Shown piece by piece: positions 46,294 through 57,440 of a stretch of DNA of 64,000 nt. This stretch comes from Burkholderiales bacterium (GTDB lineage: Bacteria; Pseudomonadota; Gammaproteobacteria; Burkholderiales; Burkholderiaceae_C), in contig JACRNC010000015.1 of NCBI GenBank assembly GCA_016219375.1, positions 62,001-126,000 of the forward strand, read 5' to 3'. Positions within the stretch are counted from its first letter, which is position 1. Each line of letters starts with the position of its first letter. The translations under genes and the position numbers were made by a program. Below the pieces are notes generated by a model. It made no database searches, had not been told where the DNA came from, and saw nothing but the letters and a program-made list of their open reading frames with translations.

Positions 46294-46551
46294 GCTCTTG
46301 CGCTTTTGTGCGCAGCGCTCGGCGCGACGAGGTATGCGCCGGCGCTTGCGACTCGGCGTCGTGCCCGAAAGGCCGGCCTCTTTGTCGTGAAGAGATCCGA
46401 ACCACCCGGCGCCCCGGCGCCTGTAGCCCAGCTCGTTGTCCCTTTGAAGAGGAAACCTTCCGCTGCTCCCGCGCGCTCGCCGCGGGCCGCCCCCGCGGCC
46501 CGGCGGCCGCGCGCGCCTGCCGCTCCTGCGCCCACCGTCTCCGGGTCCTGG

Positions 46552-47139
46552 ATGCAGGCGGTCGAGCGCACCGTCGCGGGACTGGGCTATGACGTCGTCG
46601 AGTGCGAGCGCACCGGTGGCGGGCTCCTGCGTGTCTACATCGACCGCCGCGCCGGCCAGGACTATGACACCGGCCCGGGTGACTTCATCCTGGTCGAGGA
46701 CTGCGAGAAGGTCACGCGTCAGTTGCAGTATGTGCTGGAGGTGGAGGGCTGCGACTACGCGCGTCTGGAGGTCTCTTCCCCCGGCCTGGATCGCCCGCTG
46801 CACAAGCCGGCGGATTACGCGCGCTTTGCCGGCGAGCAGGTCGACATCACATTGAAGCTGCCCTTCCAGGGGCGCAAGAAGTGGCGCGGCCTGCTGCAGG
46901 CGGCCGAGGCGCCTGCCGACCAGGCCGCCGAGCCCGGCGCCGCACCCGATGCGCAGGCCTGGCAGCTGCTGATCGACGACGGCAAGCAGCAGCAGGTGCT
47001 GGGCTTCACGCTGGACGAGGTGCGCGAGGCGCGCTTGGTGCCGGTGGTGGATTTCAAGGGCCGCGCCCGCAAGGCGCCGGCTGCAGCAGCCCCCGCGGCT
47101 GCCGACAACGAGCAGGATTCCGGAGGTCACAAAGAATGA
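46552..47139 (+). CDS. rimP: Ribosome maturation factor RimP
   Basis: Needed for 30S subunit maturation. The 195-residue protein has the N-terminal RimP domain ([63 protein letters not shown]) and the C-terminal SH3-like domain, with an Ala/Asp-rich insert at about 125-145. ATG 46552 matches the family start within a few residues but has no clear ribosome-binding site. The frame is open upstream to 46264 through Pro/Ala-rich codons, including a GTG at 46387, so a longer N-terminus cannot be excluded. The stop overlaps nusA. Confidence 0.85.
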   Translation: MQAVERTVAGLGYDVVECERTGGGLLRVYIDRRAGQDYDTGPGDFILVEDCEKVTRQLQYVLEVEGCDYARLEVSSPGLDRPLHKPADYARFAGEQVDITLKLPFQGRKKWRGLLQAAEAPADQAAEPGAAPDAQAWQLLIDDGKQQQVLGFTLDEVREARLVPVVDFKGRARKAPAAAAPAAADNEQDSGGHKE

Positions 47140-48614
47140 ACCGTGAACTGTTGATGCTGGTGGATGCGATCTCGCGCGAAAAGAGCGTCGATCGCGAGGT
47201 GGTGTTCGGCGCCGTCGAATCGGCGCTGGCTTCGGCCACCAAGCGGCTGCATGGCGCCGACGTGGACATTCGCGTCAGCATCGACCGCGAAACTGGCGAG
47301 TACGAGACTTTCCGCCGCTGGCACGTCGTGCCCAACGAGGCCGGCCTGCAGATCCCGGACGCCGAGATCCTGCTGTTCGAGGCCCAGGAGCAGATCCCGG
47401 ACATCGAGGTCGATGACTACATCGAGGAGCCGGTCGAGTCCGTGCCCATCGGTCGTATCGGTGCGCAGGCCGCCAAGCAGGTCATCCTGCAAAAGATCCG
47501 CGACGCCGAGCGCGAGCAGCTGCTCAACGACTTCCTCGCCCGTGGCGAGAAGATCTTCGTCGGCACGGTCAAGCGCCTGGACAAGGGCGACATCATCGTC
47601 GAGTCCGGCCGCGTCGAGGGCCGCTTGAAGCGCGGCGAGATGATCCCCAAGGAGAACCTGCGCACGGGCGACCGTGTGCGGGCCTACATCGCCGAGGTGG
47701 ACCCGACCGCGCGCGGCCCGCAGATCATGCTGTCGCGCAGCGCACCGGGCTTCATGATCGAGCTCTTCCGCCAGGAGGTGCCCGAGGTGGAGCAGGGCCT
47801 GCTCGAGATCAAGAGCTGTGCCCGCGACGCCGGCTCGCGCGCCAAGATCGCCGTGCTCTCGCATGATCGCCGCGTCGATCCCATTGGCACCTGCGTGGGC
47901 GTGCGCGGCTCGCGCGTCAATGCGGTCACCAATGAGCTCGCTGGCGAGCGCGTGGACATCGTGCTGTGGTCCGAGGATCCGGCTCAGTTCGTCATCGGTG
48001 CGCTGGCGCCGGCCAACGTGCAATCCATCTTCGTGGATGAAGAGAAGCACGCGATGGACGTGGTCGTGGACGAGGAGAACCTCGCCATCGCCATCGGCCG
48101 CGGCGGGCAGAACGTGCGCCTGGCGTCCGAGCTGACCGGCTGGCGCATCAACATCATGACTGCCGAGGAATCGGCCGAGAAGCAGGCGCAGGAGACCGAG
48201 GTCGTGCGCAAGCTCTTCGTCGAGAAGCTCGATGTGGACGAGGAAGTGGCCGACATCCTGATCGCCGAGGGCTTCACCAGCCTGGAAGAAGTGGCCTACG
48301 TGCCGCTGCAGGAGATGCTGGAGATCGAGTCCTTCGACGAGGACACCGTGCACGAGCTGCGCAACCGCGCCAAGGATGCGCTGCTGACGATGGAGATCGC
48401 CAAGGAAGAGGCCGTGGAGTCCGTGTCGCAGAATCTGCGCGGCCTCGAAGGCCTCAATGCCGAGCTGATCGCCAAGCTGGCCGAAGCTGGCATCCACACC
48501 CGCGACGATCTCGCCGACCTCGCGGTGGACGAGCTGACCGACATCACCGGCGTGGACGAAGAGCAGGCCCGCGCGCTCATCATGAAGGCCCGCGAACACT
48601 GGTTCGCCGCCTGA
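47136..48614 (+). CDS. nusA: Transcription termination/antitermination factor NusA
   Basis: An RNA-polymerase-binding elongation factor of 492 residues. It has the N-terminal polymerase-binding domain, an S1 domain (about 135-200, [21 protein letters not shown]), two KH domains (about 200-350, [16 protein letters not shown] and [14 protein letters not shown]) and two C-terminal helical AR-type repeats ([35 protein letters not shown]). This is the full proteobacterial architecture. Its ATG overlaps the rimP stop and is preceded by GGAGGT. infB follows after 52 bp. Confidence 0.96.
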   Translation: MNRELLMLVDAISREKSVDREVVFGAVESALASATKRLHGADVDIRVSIDRETGEYETFRRWHVVPNEAGLQIPDAEILLFEAQEQIPDIEVDDYIEEPVESVPIGRIGAQAAKQVILQKIRDAEREQLLNDFLARGEKIFVGTVKRLDKGDIIVESGRVEGRLKRGEMIPKENLRTGDRVRAYIAEVDPTARGPQIMLSRSAPGFMIELFRQEVPEVEQGLLEIKSCARDAGSRAKIAVLSHDRRVDPIGTCVGVRGSRVNAVTNELAGERVDIVLWSEDPAQFVIGALAPANVQSIFVDEEKHAMDVVVDEENLAIAIGRGGQNVRLASELTGWRINIMTAEESAEKQAQETEVVRKLFVEKLDVDEEVADILIAEGFTSLEEVAYVPLQEMLEIESFDEDTVHELRNRAKDALLTMEIAKEEAVESVSQNLRGLEGLNAELIAKLAEAGIHTRDDLADLAVDELTDITGVDEEQARALIMKAREHWFAA

Positions 48615-48666
48615 GCAGCCGCCCAGAGCCTGCCCCACGCATCGAATTTCGCAAGGACTGAACACA

Positions 48667-51552
48667 ATGGCCGTGACCACCGTCGCACAATTCGCCGCGG
48701 AACTGAACCGCCCGGCAGCGACACTGCTGGAGCAGCTTCAATCCGCCGGTGTCGCCAAGGCCTCGTCGGACGACGTGCTCACGGAATCCGACAAGGAACG
48801 CCTGCTCGATCATCTGCGCAGCGCGCACGGCACCGCCGGCGCCGAGCGCAAGAAGATCACGCTGACGCGCAAATCGACCACCGAGATCAAGCAGGCCGAT
48901 GCCTCCGGCCGCGCCCGCACCATCCAGGTCGAAGTGCGCAAGAAGCGCGTGTTCGTCAAGCGCGACGATGCGCCCGCCGGTATCGACGAGGCTGCACAGG
49001 CCGCCGCCGAAGCTGCCGAGCTGCAGCGCCGCGAGGAAGAGGCCCAGCGCCAGGCCGAGCAGCTGCGCCAGCAGGAAGCCGAGCTGGCCGAGAAGCGCCG
49101 CCAGCGCGAGGAAGAAGAGCGCCAGCAGCGCGAGGCCGCTGAAGCCGCCGCTCGCGAGGCCGCCGAGAAGGCCGCGCGCGAGGCTGCCGAGGCGGAGCAG
49201 GCCCGCCAGGCTGCGGCTGCGGCCCAGTCGGTTGCGGCTCAGCCTGCAGATGCAGCCGCCCCGGCCCCGGCTGAGCCGGCGCCTGCTGCGGCCCCTGTCG
49301 CTGCAGCCGCACCGGCTGCCGCCGCTGCGCCGGAGGCTGCCAAGCCCGGCGTGCGCGTGATCAAGGCTGCCGACATCGAGGCCGAGGAGAAGCAGCGCCT
49401 GGCTGACCTGGAGCGCCGCCGCAAGGCGGCCGAGGCCGAGGCAGCGGCCATCCGCGCCATGATGGCGGCTCCGAAGCGCGTGCTGACGGCCAAGAAGCCC
49501 GAGGAAGCCAAGCCGGCGGAGGCCAAGGACGGCATCAAGGGCACCATCCACAAGCCCAAGACCGCGCCGGGTGCCGCCGCGCCGTCGTCCACAGCCAAGC
49601 CGGGCGACAAGAAGGCGGTCAAGTCCGAGAAGCTGTCCTCCAGCTGGGCCGACGACGCAGCCAAGAAGCGTGCCGGGCTCAAGGGCGGCCGCACCGACGC
49701 CGCCGGCAGCGCCCGGGGCGGCTGGCGTGCGCCCGGTGGCCGTGGCGGCCGCCGTGACCGCGGCGACGGGTCCTCCAGCTATGTGGCGCCGAGCGAGCCG
49801 CAGATCTACGAGGTGCACGTGCCCGAGACGATCAGCGTGGCCGACCTCGCCCACAAGATGTCGGTCAAGGCCTCCGAGGTCATCAAGCAGATGATGAAGC
49901 TCGGCCAGATGGTCACCATCAACCAGCAGCTCGACCAGGAGACCGCGATGATCGTGGTCGAGGAGATGGGCCACAAGGCGTTCGCCGCCAAGCTGGACGA
50001 CCCGGAAGCCTTCCTGGAAGAGACTGCCGAGCAGCCGACCGAGCAGGTCACGCGTGCGCCGGTGGTCACCGTCATGGGCCACGTTGACCACGGCAAGACC
50101 TCGCTGCTGGACTACATCCGCCGCAGCCGCGTGGCCGCGGGCGAGGCCGGCGGCATCACGCAGCACATCGGCGCCTATCACGTGGAGACGCCGCGCGGGA
50201 TCATCACCTTCCTCGACACCCCGGGCCACGAGGCGTTCACCGCCATGCGTGCCCGCGGTGCGCAGGCCACCGACATCGTCATCCTGGTCGTGGCCGCCGA
50301 CGACGGCGTGATGCCGCAGACCAAGGAAGCCATCCACCATGCCAAGGCGGCGGGCGTGCCCATCGTCGTGGCCATCACCAAGGTGGACAAGCCCGATGCC
50401 AACCCGGACCGCGTCAAGCAGGAGCTGGTCGGCGAGGAGGTGGTGCCCGAGGAGTACGGCGGCGACTCGCCCTTCGTGCCGGTGTCGGCCAAGACCGGCC
50501 AGGGCATCGACGAGCTGCTGGAGCAGGTGCTGCTGCAGGCCGAGGTGCTGGAGCTCAAGGCTCCGAAGGATGCCCTGGCCAAGGGCCTGGTCATCGAAGC
50601 CAAGCTGGACAAGGGCCGCGGCCCGGTGGCCACCGTGCTGGTGCAGTCGGGCACGCTCAAGCGTGGCGACGTGGTGCTGGCCGGCAGCAGCTATGGCCGC
50701 GTGCGCGCCATGCTGGACGAGAACGCCAAGCCGGTGAACGAGGCCGGCCCGTCGATCCCCGTCGAGATCCAGGGCCTGTCGGACGTGCCGCAGGCCGGGC
50801 AGGAGTTCATGGTGCTGTCCGATGAGCGGCGCGCTCGAGAGATCGCCACCTTCCGCCAGGGCAAGTACCGCGACGTGAAGCTGGCCAAACAGCAGGCCGC
50901 CAAGCTGGAGAACATGTTCGACAACCTGGGCGGCGACGTGCAGACGCTGGCGCTCATCGTCAAGGCCGACGTGCAGGGCTCGCAGGAGGCGCTCACGCAG
51001 TCCCTGCTCAAGCTGTCCACGGCCGAGGTCAAGGTGCAGATCGTGCACGCGGCCGTCGGCGGCATCAGCGAATCCGACGTCAACCTGGCCATCGCGTCCA
51101 AGGCGGTCATCATCGGCTTCAACACCCGAGCCGACGCCAATGCCCGCAAGCTGGCCGAGCACAACGGTGTGGACATCCGCTACTACAACATCATCTACGA
51201 CGCCGTGGATGAGGTGAAGGCGGCGATGAGCGGCATGCTGGCCCCCGAGCAGCGCGAAGAGGTCATCGGCACGGCCGAGATCCGCACGGTGTTCGTCGCC
51301 TCCAAGATCGGCACGGTGGCCGGCTGCATGGTCACCAGCGGCATGGTCACGCGCAACGCGCGCTTCCGCCTGCTGCGCGACAACGTGGTGATCTACACCG
51401 GCGAGATCGAGTCGCTCAAGCGCATGAAGGACGATGTCCGCGAAGTCAAGGAAGGCTTCGAGTGCGGTATCAAGTTGAAGAACTACAACGACATCCACGA
51501 GGGTGATCAGCTGGAGATCTTCGAGATCAAGGAAGTGGCCCGCGCGCTCTGA
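48667..51552 (+). CDS. infB: Translation initiation factor IF-2
   Basis: A 961-residue GTPase that places initiator tRNA on the ribosome. It starts with an IF2-N domain ([23 protein letters not shown]) and a long charged/Ala-rich linker with [24 protein letters not shown] helices. A second IF2-N-like domain follows (about 380-450). The G domain has [15 protein letters not shown] and TKVD, and the C-terminal domains bind fMet-tRNA. AAGGA precedes the ATG. A strong hairpin terminator stands between it and rbfA. Confidence 0.97.
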   Translation: MAVTTVAQFAAELNRPAATLLEQLQSAGVAKASSDDVLTESDKERLLDHLRSAHGTAGAERKKITLTRKSTTEIKQADASGRARTIQVEVRKKRVFVKRDDAPAGIDEAAQAAAEAAELQRREEEAQRQAEQLRQQEAELAEKRRQREEEERQQREAAEAAAREAAEKAAREAAEAEQARQAAAAAQSVAAQPADAAAPAPAEPAPAAAPVAAAAPAAAAAPEAAKPGVRVIKAADIEAEEKQRLADLERRRKAAEAEAAAIRAMMAAPKRVLTAKKPEEAKPAEAKDGIKGTIHKPKTAPGAAAPSSTAKPGDKKAVKSEKLSSSWADDAAKKRAGLKGGRTDAAGSARGGWRAPGGRGGRRDRGDGSSSYVAPSEPQIYEVHVPETISVADLAHKMSVKASEVIKQMMKLGQMVTINQQLDQETAMIVVEEMGHKAFAAKLDDPEAFLEETAEQPTEQVTRAPVVTVMGHVDHGKTSLLDYIRRSRVAAGEAGGITQHIGAYHVETPRGIITFLDTPGHEAFTAMRARGAQATDIVILVVAADDGVMPQTKEAIHHAKAAGVPIVVAITKVDKPDANPDRVKQELVGEEVVPEEYGGDSPFVPVSAKTGQGIDELLEQVLLQAEVLELKAPKDALAKGLVIEAKLDKGRGPVATVLVQSGTLKRGDVVLAGSSYGRVRAMLDENAKPVNEAGPSIPVEIQGLSDVPQAGQEFMVLSDERRAREIATFRQGKYRDVKLAKQQAAKLENMFDNLGGDVQTLALIVKADVQGSQEALTQSLLKLSTAEVKVQIVHAAVGGISESDVNLAIASKAVIIGFNTRADANARKLAEHNGVDIRYYNIIYDAVDEVKAAMSGMLAPEQREEVIGTAEIRTVFVASKIGTVAGCMVTSGMVTRNARFRLLRDNVVIYTGEIESLKRMKDDVREVKEGFECGIKLKNYNDIHEGDQLEIFEIKEVARAL

Positions 51553-51575
51553 CCGTCAGCCGCCCGCACCGCAGG

Positions 51576-51607
51576 CCCCGCCTTCGCGAGAAGGCGGGGT
51601 TTGTGTT
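51576..51607 (+). terminator. Strong stem-loop between infB and rbfA
   Basis: A perfect 10-bp stem (CCCCGCCTTC with GAAGGCGGGG) has a GCGA tetraloop and is followed by TTTGTGTTT. It is placed 24 bp after infB and before rbfA, genes usually cotranscribed, so it probably limits read-through. Confidence 0.75.
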
Positions 51608-51645
51608 TGGCGGGTTGCTTGCGGCACGGGCCCTGGGAGTCAGAC

Positions 51646-52026
51646 ATGCGACACAAACGCTCCACCCCCAATCGCGGCTACCGGGTCGCCGACCAGATCC
51701 AGCGCGATCTGGCCGAGCTGCTGCGGGATCTGAAGGACCCGCGCATCGGCCTGGTGACGCTCAACAGCGTCAAGGTCTCGCCCGACTATGCGCATGCGCA
51801 GGTCTACTTCTCGGTGCTGGTCGGCCAGCCGCAGGAGTGCGAGGACGCGCTCAACGAGGCAGCCGGCTTCCTGCGCAACGGCCTGTTCAAGCGACTGCAG
51901 ATCCACACCGTGCCGACGCTGCACTTCCACTTCGACCAGACCACCGAGCGTGCGGCCGAGCTCAACGCGCTGATCCGCCAGGCCAATGCAGGGCGCGCTG
52001 CCGATGACGAGGGCAGCCAGCCCTGA
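51646..52026 (+). CDS. rbfA: Ribosome-binding factor A
   Basis: A 126-residue KH-fold factor for late 30S maturation and cold adaptation. It has [42 protein letters not shown] and the conserved [26 protein letters not shown] 51646 has GGAG upstream; an earlier in-frame ATG at 51601 lies in the terminator tail and is unlikely. It lies between infB and truB in the usual order. Confidence 0.95.
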   Translation: MRHKRSTPNRGYRVADQIQRDLAELLRDLKDPRIGLVTLNSVKVSPDYAHAQVYFSVLVGQPQECEDALNEAAGFLRNGLFKRLQIHTVPTLHFHFDQTTERAAELNALIRQANAGRAADDEGSQP

Positions 52027-52128
52027 GCGGCCTGCCGCCTGCCTGCAACGGCCCTGATCGGGGGCCGCCGACAGACGTTTCCTTGTTCGCCCCTGCCTCG
52101 CCGGGGCTCCTGCTGGCCGAAACGGCCC

Positions 52129-53199
52129 ATGACTGACCTTCCTGACGCCGTGAGCACCGCGCCCATGCCAGCCCTGCCGCGCCCCGCGCCGCGCCCGCCC
52201 CGCCTGCCGCGGCGGGCGCTGCACGGCGTGCTGCTGCTGGACAAGCCGCTGGGCCTGTCCAGCAACGATGCGCTGCAGAAGGTCAAGCGGCTGCTGCGCG
52301 CGGAGAAGGCCGGCCACACCGGCACGCTGGACCCGCTGGCCACCGGGCTGCTGCCGCTGTGCTTCGGCGCGGCGACCAAGTTCTCGCAGGTCAGCCTGGA
52401 GGCCGACAAGACCTACCGCGCCACGCTGAAGCTGGGCCAGGTGACGACCACCGGCGATGCCGAAGGCGCCATCGTCAGCGAGCGGCCGGTGGCCTTTGAC
52501 GCCGCCATGCTTGAGGCCGCGCGCATGAGCCTGCTCGGCGCGATCGAGCAGGTGCCGCCCATGCATTCGGCGCTCAAGCACGAGGGGCGTGCCCTGTACG
52601 AGTACGCCCGCCAGGGCGTGGAGATTGAGCGGGCTGCCCGGCGCGTGACGATTCATCGCCTGGACATCCTGTCGCAGCACGATGACCAGCTGGAGATCGA
52701 AGTCTGCTGCAGCAAGGGCACCTATGTGCGCACGCTGGCCCAGGACCTGGGCGAGCGGCTGGGCTGCGGCGCGCATCTGGTGGCGCTGCGGCGCACCGGC
52801 AGCGGCCGGTTGACCTTGGATGCCGCGGTGACGCTGGAGCAGCTGCAGGCCTGGTCGGAGCCCGAGCGCGAGGCCGCCCTGCAGCCGCCCGACGCCCTGC
52901 TGGCCGAGTACCCGGCCGTGGCGCTCGACGCCCGTGAGGCGGGCCGCTTCCTCACCGGCCTGCGCCGCCGCGTGCAGCAGGCCGATGCGCCGCTGGTGCG
53001 CGTCTACGGGCCGGCCCCGCTTGCTGCCGGCCAACCGGCGCCGGCTGCCGGCCGCGTGCTGCTGGGCAGTGCCCACATCACCGCCGGCGAACTGATTCCT
53101 TCGCGCCTGCTCAGCCCCGTCGAGGTGCAGGCGCTGGCCCATGCCACCTGCGCCGCGCCGTCTCCGGCATGGGCCAGCAGCGCGCCCACCGTTTCCTGA
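52129..53199 (+). CDS. truB: tRNA pseudouridine(55) synthase TruB
   Basis: Makes pseudouridine 55 in the T-loop of tRNAs. The 356-residue protein has GVLLLDKPLGLSSNDALQKVK, the catalytic aspartate in GHTGTLDPLATGLLPLC, DKTYRATLKLG and CSKGTYVRTLAQDLGE, followed by a C-terminal PUA-like domain. A Pro/Arg-rich N-terminal extension of about 30 residues precedes the core; a later start is possible. typA follows after 17 bp. Confidence 0.95.
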   Translation: MTDLPDAVSTAPMPALPRPAPRPPRLPRRALHGVLLLDKPLGLSSNDALQKVKRLLRAEKAGHTGTLDPLATGLLPLCFGAATKFSQVSLEADKTYRATLKLGQVTTTGDAEGAIVSERPVAFDAAMLEAARMSLLGAIEQVPPMHSALKHEGRALYEYARQGVEIERAARRVTIHRLDILSQHDDQLEIEVCCSKGTYVRTLAQDLGERLGCGAHLVALRRTGSGRLTLDAAVTLEQLQAWSEPEREAALQPPDALLAEYPAVALDAREAGRFLTGLRRRVQQADAPLVRVYGPAPLAAGQPAPAAGRVLLGSAHITAGELIPSRLLSPVEVQALAHATCAAPSPAWASSAPTVS

Positions 53200-53216
53200 A
53201 TCACCCGAGAGCTGTC

Positions 53217-55046
53217 ATGAGCACCCAGATTCGCAACATCGCCATCATTGCCCACGTCGACCATGGCAAGACCACCATGGTCGACCAACTGCTGCGCCAG
53301 TCCGGCACCTTCGCCGAGCACGAGAAGGTGGTCGACACCGTGATGGACAACAACGCCATCGAGCGCGAGCGCGGCATCACCATCCTGGCCAAGAACTGCG
53401 CCGTCAGCTGGAAGGGCACGCACATCAACATCGTCGACACCCCGGGCCACGCGGACTTCGGCGGCGAGGTGGAGCGTGCGCTGTCGATGGTCGATGGCGT
53501 GCTGCTGCTGATCGACGCCCAGGAAGGCCCGATGCCGCAGACGCGCTTCGTGACCAAGAAGGCGCTGGCCCTGGGCCTGAAGCCCATCGTCGTCGTCAAC
53601 AAGGTGGACAAGCCCGGTGCCAAGCCGGACGCCGTGATCAATGCCGCCTTCGACCTGTTCGACAAGCTCGGCGCCAACGACGAGCAGCTGGACTTCCCCG
53701 TGGTCTATGCGTCGGGCATCAACGGCTGGTCGTCGCTGGAAGAGGGCGAGCCCGGCGCGCAATGGGGCCCGGACATGTCGGCCCTGTTCGAGACCATCCT
53801 CAAGCACGTGCCGCCGCACCAGGGCAACCCGGCTGACCCGCTGCAGCTGCAGATCTCGGCGCTGGACTACAACAGCTTCGTCGGCCGCATCGGCGTGGGC
53901 CGCATCAATGCCGGCAAGATCAAGCCGGGCATGGACGTGGTGGTGATGGAGGGGCCGCAAGGCAAGACCATCAAGGGCCGCATCAACCAGGTGCTGACCT
54001 TCCAGGGCCTGGACCGCGTGCAGGTGACCGAGGCCGGCCCGGGCGAGATCGTGCTGATCAACGGCATCGAGGACATCGGCATCGGCGTCACCGTGACCGA
54101 CCCGGCCAATCCGACGCCGCTGCCCATGCTGAAGGTGGACGAGCCGACGCTGACGATGAACTTCTGCGTCAACACCTCGCCGCTGGCCGGCCGCGAGGGC
54201 AAATTCGTCACCAGCCGCCAGATCTGGGACCGCCTGCAGAAGGAGCTGCAGTCCAACGTGGCCCTGCGCGTGAAGGAGACCGACGAGGACGGCGTCTTCG
54301 AGGTCTCCGGCCGCGGCGAGCTGCACCTGACCATCCTGCTGGAGAACATGCGCCGCGAAGGCTATGAGCTGGCCGTCTCCAAGCCGCGCGTGGTGTTCAA
54401 GGACATCGACGGGGTGAAGTGCGAGCCGATGGAGCTGGTCACCGCCGACGTCGAGGAAGAGCACCAGGGCGGCGTGATGCAGGCGCTGGGCCTGCGCAAG
54501 GGCGAGATGGTCAACATGGAGCCGGACGGCCGCGGCCGTGTGCGCCTGGAATACCGCATCCCGGCCCGGGGCCTGATCGGCTTCACCAACGAATTCCTCA
54601 ACCTCACGCGCGGCTCGGGGCTGATCTCCAGCATCTTCGACGGCTACGAGCCGCACAAGGGCGAGATCGGCGGGCGCAAGAACGGCGTGCTGATCTCCAT
54701 GGACGACGGCGAAATCTTCACCTACGCCCTGGGCAAGCTGGACGACCGCGGCCGCATGTTCGTGCGCGCGGGCGACCCGGTGTACGAGGGCATGATCGTC
54801 GGCATCCACAGCCGCGAGAACGACCTGGTGGTCAACGCCACGCGCACCAAGCAGCTGACCAACTTCCGCGTCTCGGGCAAGGAAGACGCCATCAAGATCA
54901 CCCCGCCGATCGACCTGACGCTGGAGTACGGCGTGGACTTCATCGACGACGACGAGCTGGTGGAGATCACGCCCAAGAGCATCCGGCTGCGCAAGCGCTT
55001 CCTCAAGGAGCACGAGCGCAAGCGTGCGCAGCGCGAAAGCGCTTGA
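53217..55046 (+). CDS. typA: Ribosome-associated GTPase TypA/BipA
   Basis: A 609-residue translational GTPase involved in 50S assembly and stress growth. The motifs [36 protein letters not shown] and [11 protein letters not shown] define the G domain. Domain II, the EF-G-like domains III and V, and the BipA-specific C-terminal domain ([35 protein letters not shown]) are complete. The ATG follows truB after 17 bp and a hairpin terminator follows the gene. Confidence 0.96.
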   Translation: MSTQIRNIAIIAHVDHGKTTMVDQLLRQSGTFAEHEKVVDTVMDNNAIERERGITILAKNCAVSWKGTHINIVDTPGHADFGGEVERALSMVDGVLLLIDAQEGPMPQTRFVTKKALALGLKPIVVVNKVDKPGAKPDAVINAAFDLFDKLGANDEQLDFPVVYASGINGWSSLEEGEPGAQWGPDMSALFETILKHVPPHQGNPADPLQLQISALDYNSFVGRIGVGRINAGKIKPGMDVVVMEGPQGKTIKGRINQVLTFQGLDRVQVTEAGPGEIVLINGIEDIGIGVTVTDPANPTPLPMLKVDEPTLTMNFCVNTSPLAGREGKFVTSRQIWDRLQKELQSNVALRVKETDEDGVFEVSGRGELHLTILLENMRREGYELAVSKPRVVFKDIDGVKCEPMELVTADVEEEHQGGVMQALGLRKGEMVNMEPDGRGRVRLEYRIPARGLIGFTNEFLNLTRGSGLISSIFDGYEPHKGEIGGRKNGVLISMDDGEIFTYALGKLDDRGRMFVRAGDPVYEGMIVGIHSRENDLVVNATRTKQLTNFRVSGKEDAIKITPPIDLTLEYGVDFIDDDELVEITPKSIRLRKRFLKEHERKRAQRESA

Positions 55047-55092
55047 GCGCTGTCGCCCCTTGCGCGCTTTGCGCGCACGATGAGCTGTCACG

Positions 55093-55119
55093 GGGCCGCC
55101 TTGCGCGGCCCTCTTTCTT
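55093..55119 (+). terminator. Intrinsic terminator after typA
   Basis: GGGCCGC (55093-55099) pairs with GCGGCCC (55105-55111) around a 5-nt loop, followed by TCTTTCTT. It ends the rimP-to-typA block and lies 16 bp before the dusA start. Confidence 0.65.
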
Positions 55120-55134
55120 GTCACGGTGGCTTGT

Positions 55135-56247
55135 ATGGATGACGTATCTGCCGCGCAGCATTCACCCTGGCGTGTGTGCGTCGCGCCCATGCTCGACTGG
55201 ACGGACCGCCATTGCCGCACCTTCCATCGCCTGCTGAGCAAGCGTGCGCGGCTGTACACCGAGATGCTCACCACCGGCGCCCTGATCCACGGGCAGATGG
55301 TGCGCTTCCTGGACTACAACGACGGCGAGCATCCGCTGGCGCTGCAGCTGGGCGGCAGCGAGCCGGATGACCTGGCGCAGTGCGCCCGGCTGGCGCAGCG
55401 CTGGGGCTATGACGAGGTCAACCTCAACTGCGGCTGCCCCAGCGAGCGGGTGCAGCGCGGGGCCTTCGGTGCCTGCCTGATGGCCGAAAGCGCTCTGGTG
55501 GCCGATTGCGTGAAGGCCATGCTGGATGCCACCGGCGGCGGCGAGGCCATGCCGATCACGGTCAAGCACCGCATCGGCATCGACAAGGTCGAGAGCTACG
55601 ACTTCGTGCGCGACTTCGTCGGCACGGTGGCGCAGGCCGGCTGCCGCGTCTTCATCGTCCATGCCCGCAATGCCTGGCTCAAGGGGCTGAGCCCCAAGGA
55701 GAACCGCGAGATCCCGCCGCTGCGCTACGAGTTCGTGCACCGGCTCAAGCGCGACTTCCCGGCGCTGACCATCGTGCTCAACGGTGGTCTGGGCAGCAAC
55801 GCGGCCTGTGCCGAGCAGCTGGCGCCCGGCGCGGTGCAGGGCGACGCAGGGCAAGGCGGCGTGACGCTGGACGGCGTGATGGTCGGCCGCGCGGCCTATC
55901 ACGAGCCCTGGATGCTGGCCGAGTGGGACGAGCGCTTCTTCGGCGAGCCGGCCTCGGCGCGGGATCGTGAAGCGGTGGAGGCGGCGATGGTCGAGTACGC
56001 CGAGCGCGAGACCGCACGCACCGCCGGCTGGGCGCATGGCGAGGTGAAGTGGCCGATGGTGATGCGCCACGTGCTGGGCCTCTACAACGGCCTGCCCGGA
56101 GCGCGGCGCTGGCGCCAGGTGTGGTCTGACCACCGGCTCAAGGAGCGGCCGGCGTCCGAGGTGATGAAGCTCGCGCGCGAGGCGCGGCTGCAGGGCCAGG
56201 CCTCGTTCGAGGCGGTGCGCGGGCTGGCTGCGCAGCGCACAGACTGA
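55135..56247 (+). CDS. dusA: tRNA-dihydrouridine(20/20a) synthase DusA
   Basis: A flavin-dependent enzyme making dihydrouridine in the tRNA D-loop. The 370-residue protein has CVAPMLDWTDRHCRTFHR at the FMN site, the catalytic cysteine in NLNCGCPSERVQRGAFGACLM, and VHARNAWLKGLSPKENREIPPLRY, a segment specific to the DusA branch. ATG 55135 is chosen; a GTG at 55126 would add three residues. There is no good ribosome-binding site for either. It is convergent with efp. Confidence 0.92.
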   Translation: MDDVSAAQHSPWRVCVAPMLDWTDRHCRTFHRLLSKRARLYTEMLTTGALIHGQMVRFLDYNDGEHPLALQLGGSEPDDLAQCARLAQRWGYDEVNLNCGCPSERVQRGAFGACLMAESALVADCVKAMLDATGGGEAMPITVKHRIGIDKVESYDFVRDFVGTVAQAGCRVFIVHARNAWLKGLSPKENREIPPLRYEFVHRLKRDFPALTIVLNGGLGSNAACAEQLAPGAVQGDAGQGGVTLDGVMVGRAAYHEPWMLAEWDERFFGEPASARDREAVEAAMVEYAERETARTAGWAHGEVKWPMVMRHVLGLYNGLPGARRWRQVWSDHRLKERPASEVMKLAREARLQGQASFEAVRGLAAQRTD

Positions 56248-56296
56248 GCCGCGGGACGCGCGAGCCCGCAAACAGAATGTGCCCGGGGCGCCACCA

Positions 56297-56327
56297 AAGC
56301 AAACGGGCCCCGCCGGGCCCGTTGCTT
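56297..56327. terminator. Bidirectional terminator between dusA and efp
   Basis: AACGGGCCC pairs with GGGCCCGTT around CGCC, flanked by AAAGC on the left and GCTTT on the right, so either strand gives a T-tailed hairpin. A near-copy of its right half recurs at about 56331-56352, suggesting a local duplication. Confidence 0.7.
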
Positions 56328-56387
56328 TACCGGCCCCGCGGGGCCCGTTGCTGCATGCGAGGCGTGCGCCGCAAGGGCGCTGCTGCC

Positions 56388-56942
56388 TCAGACGCGCTTC
56401 TTGTATTCGTGCGTGCGGGTGTCGATTTCGATCTTGTCGCCCGATTCGACGAACAGCGGCACTTGGATCTCGAAGCCGGTGCCGACGATGCGGGCGGGCT
56501 TCATGACCTTGCCGGAGGTGTCGCCCTTGACGGCGGGCTCGGTCTCGATCTCGCGCACGACGGTGGTGGGCAGCTCCACCGAGATGGCCTTGCCTTCGTA
56601 GAAGACCACTTCGACTTCCATGCCGTCCTGCAGGTAGTTGACGGCGTCGCCCATGTTCTCGGCCTCGACCTCGAACTGGTTGTACTCGGCGTCCATGAAG
56701 GCGTACATCGGGTCGGCGAAGTAGGAGTAGGTGCACTCCTTCTTCTCCAGCACGATCTGGTCCATCTTGTCGTCGGCCTTGAAGACGACTTCCGCACCTG
56801 CGCCGTTGAGCAGGTTCTTCATCTTCATGCGGACGGTGGCCGCGCCGCGGCCGCCACGGCTGTATTCGGTCTTGAGCACGACCATCGGGTCCTTGCCCTG
56901 CATGATGACGTTGCCGGCGCGGATTTCCTGTGCGAGTTTCAT
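56388..56942 (-). CDS. efp: Elongation factor P, Arg32 type
   Basis: Relieves ribosome stalling at polyproline. The 184-residue, three-domain protein begins [19 protein letters not shown]. The loop that reaches the peptidyl-transferase centre reads YSRGGRGAA with arginine, not lysine, at position 32. Arg32 EF-Ps are rhamnosylated by EarP in Neisseria and Pseudomonas. No earP gene is adjacent or elsewhere in the window. The C-terminal domain ends [11 protein letters not shown], which is typical. Ala/Pro-rich proteins in this genome would make it important. Confidence 0.95.
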   Translation of the reverse strand: MKLAQEIRAGNVIMQGKDPMVVLKTEYSRGGRGAATVRMKMKNLLNGAGAEVVFKADDKMDQIVLEKKECTYSYFADPMYAFMDAEYNQFEVEAENMGDAVNYLQDGMEVEVVFYEGKAISVELPTTVVREIETEPAVKGDTSGKVMKPARIVGTGFEIQVPLFVESGDKIEIDTRTHEYKKRV

Positions 56943-57109
56943 GGCTGGTGGCCTCGACGACGGATCGGGGCGGGGGAGGTGGATCGGGAGGGCCGGGCCG
57001 GTCGGCCCGTGTGGCTTGGCTGGGCACCGTGCCCGCCGGATGCGGCGCGGTCACCGCACCGCTCGATCAGCTGGTGATCGGCTCGCCGGTCGCGCGCGCA
57101 AAGCCTGCG

Positions 57110-57140
57110 ATTGTAGCGGGCGCGCATGACGGCTCGGCAA
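57110..57140 (-). promoter_or_regulatory. Candidate efp promoter
   Basis: On the minus strand TACAAT (57110-57115) is a good -10 element 167 bp before the efp ATG. A weak TTGCCG (57135-57140) lies 19 bp further upstream. The remaining bases between efp and the HMA gene show nothing else clear. Confidence 0.35.
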
Positions 57141-57203
57141 GCCGCCGTGCGGGCGGCGTGATGCGCGGCACGGGCTGCCCCGCGATGGGCCCGCGGGGCG
57201 CCG

Positions 57204-57422
57204 TCAGCTGCCCGCGACCACCTCATAGCCTTCTTCAGCGATGAGCTCCTGCAGCGTCTGGCGGGGCAGGGCGGAGGTGACGCTGACCGTGCCGCTGGGC
57301 AGGTCGATCTGCACGTCGGCTGCGGCATCGCGGGCGCGGATGGCCTGGGTGACGGCGCGCACGCAGTGCTGGCAGGTCATGCCGCTGACGTGGAGGACTT
57401 CGGTGGCGGGGGCGGTGCTCAT
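57204..57422 (-). CDS. Heavy-metal-associated (HMA) domain protein, CopZ-like
   Basis: A 72-residue ferredoxin-like metallochaperone. The metal-binding motif is GMTCQHC near the N-terminus, followed by the usual beta-alpha-beta-beta-alpha-beta pattern ending EGYEV. Such proteins carry Cu(I) or similar ions to P-type ATPases. No ATPase or metal regulator is in the window. It lies 18 bp downstream of the antiporter gene on the same strand and is probably cotranscribed with it. Confidence 0.88.
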   Translation of the reverse strand: MSTAPATEVLHVSGMTCQHCVRAVTQAIRARDAAADVQIDLPSGTVSVTSALPRQTLQELIAEEGYEVVAGS

Positions 57423-57440
57423 GATGGTTGGCGGACGGGG

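Noticed and set aside
46264-46551. N-terminal extension of rimP starting at ATG 46264
   Set aside because: It would begin inside the T-tailed hairpin, reads as a Pro/Ala/Arg-rich non-conserved stretch, and the RimP family starts near 46552.
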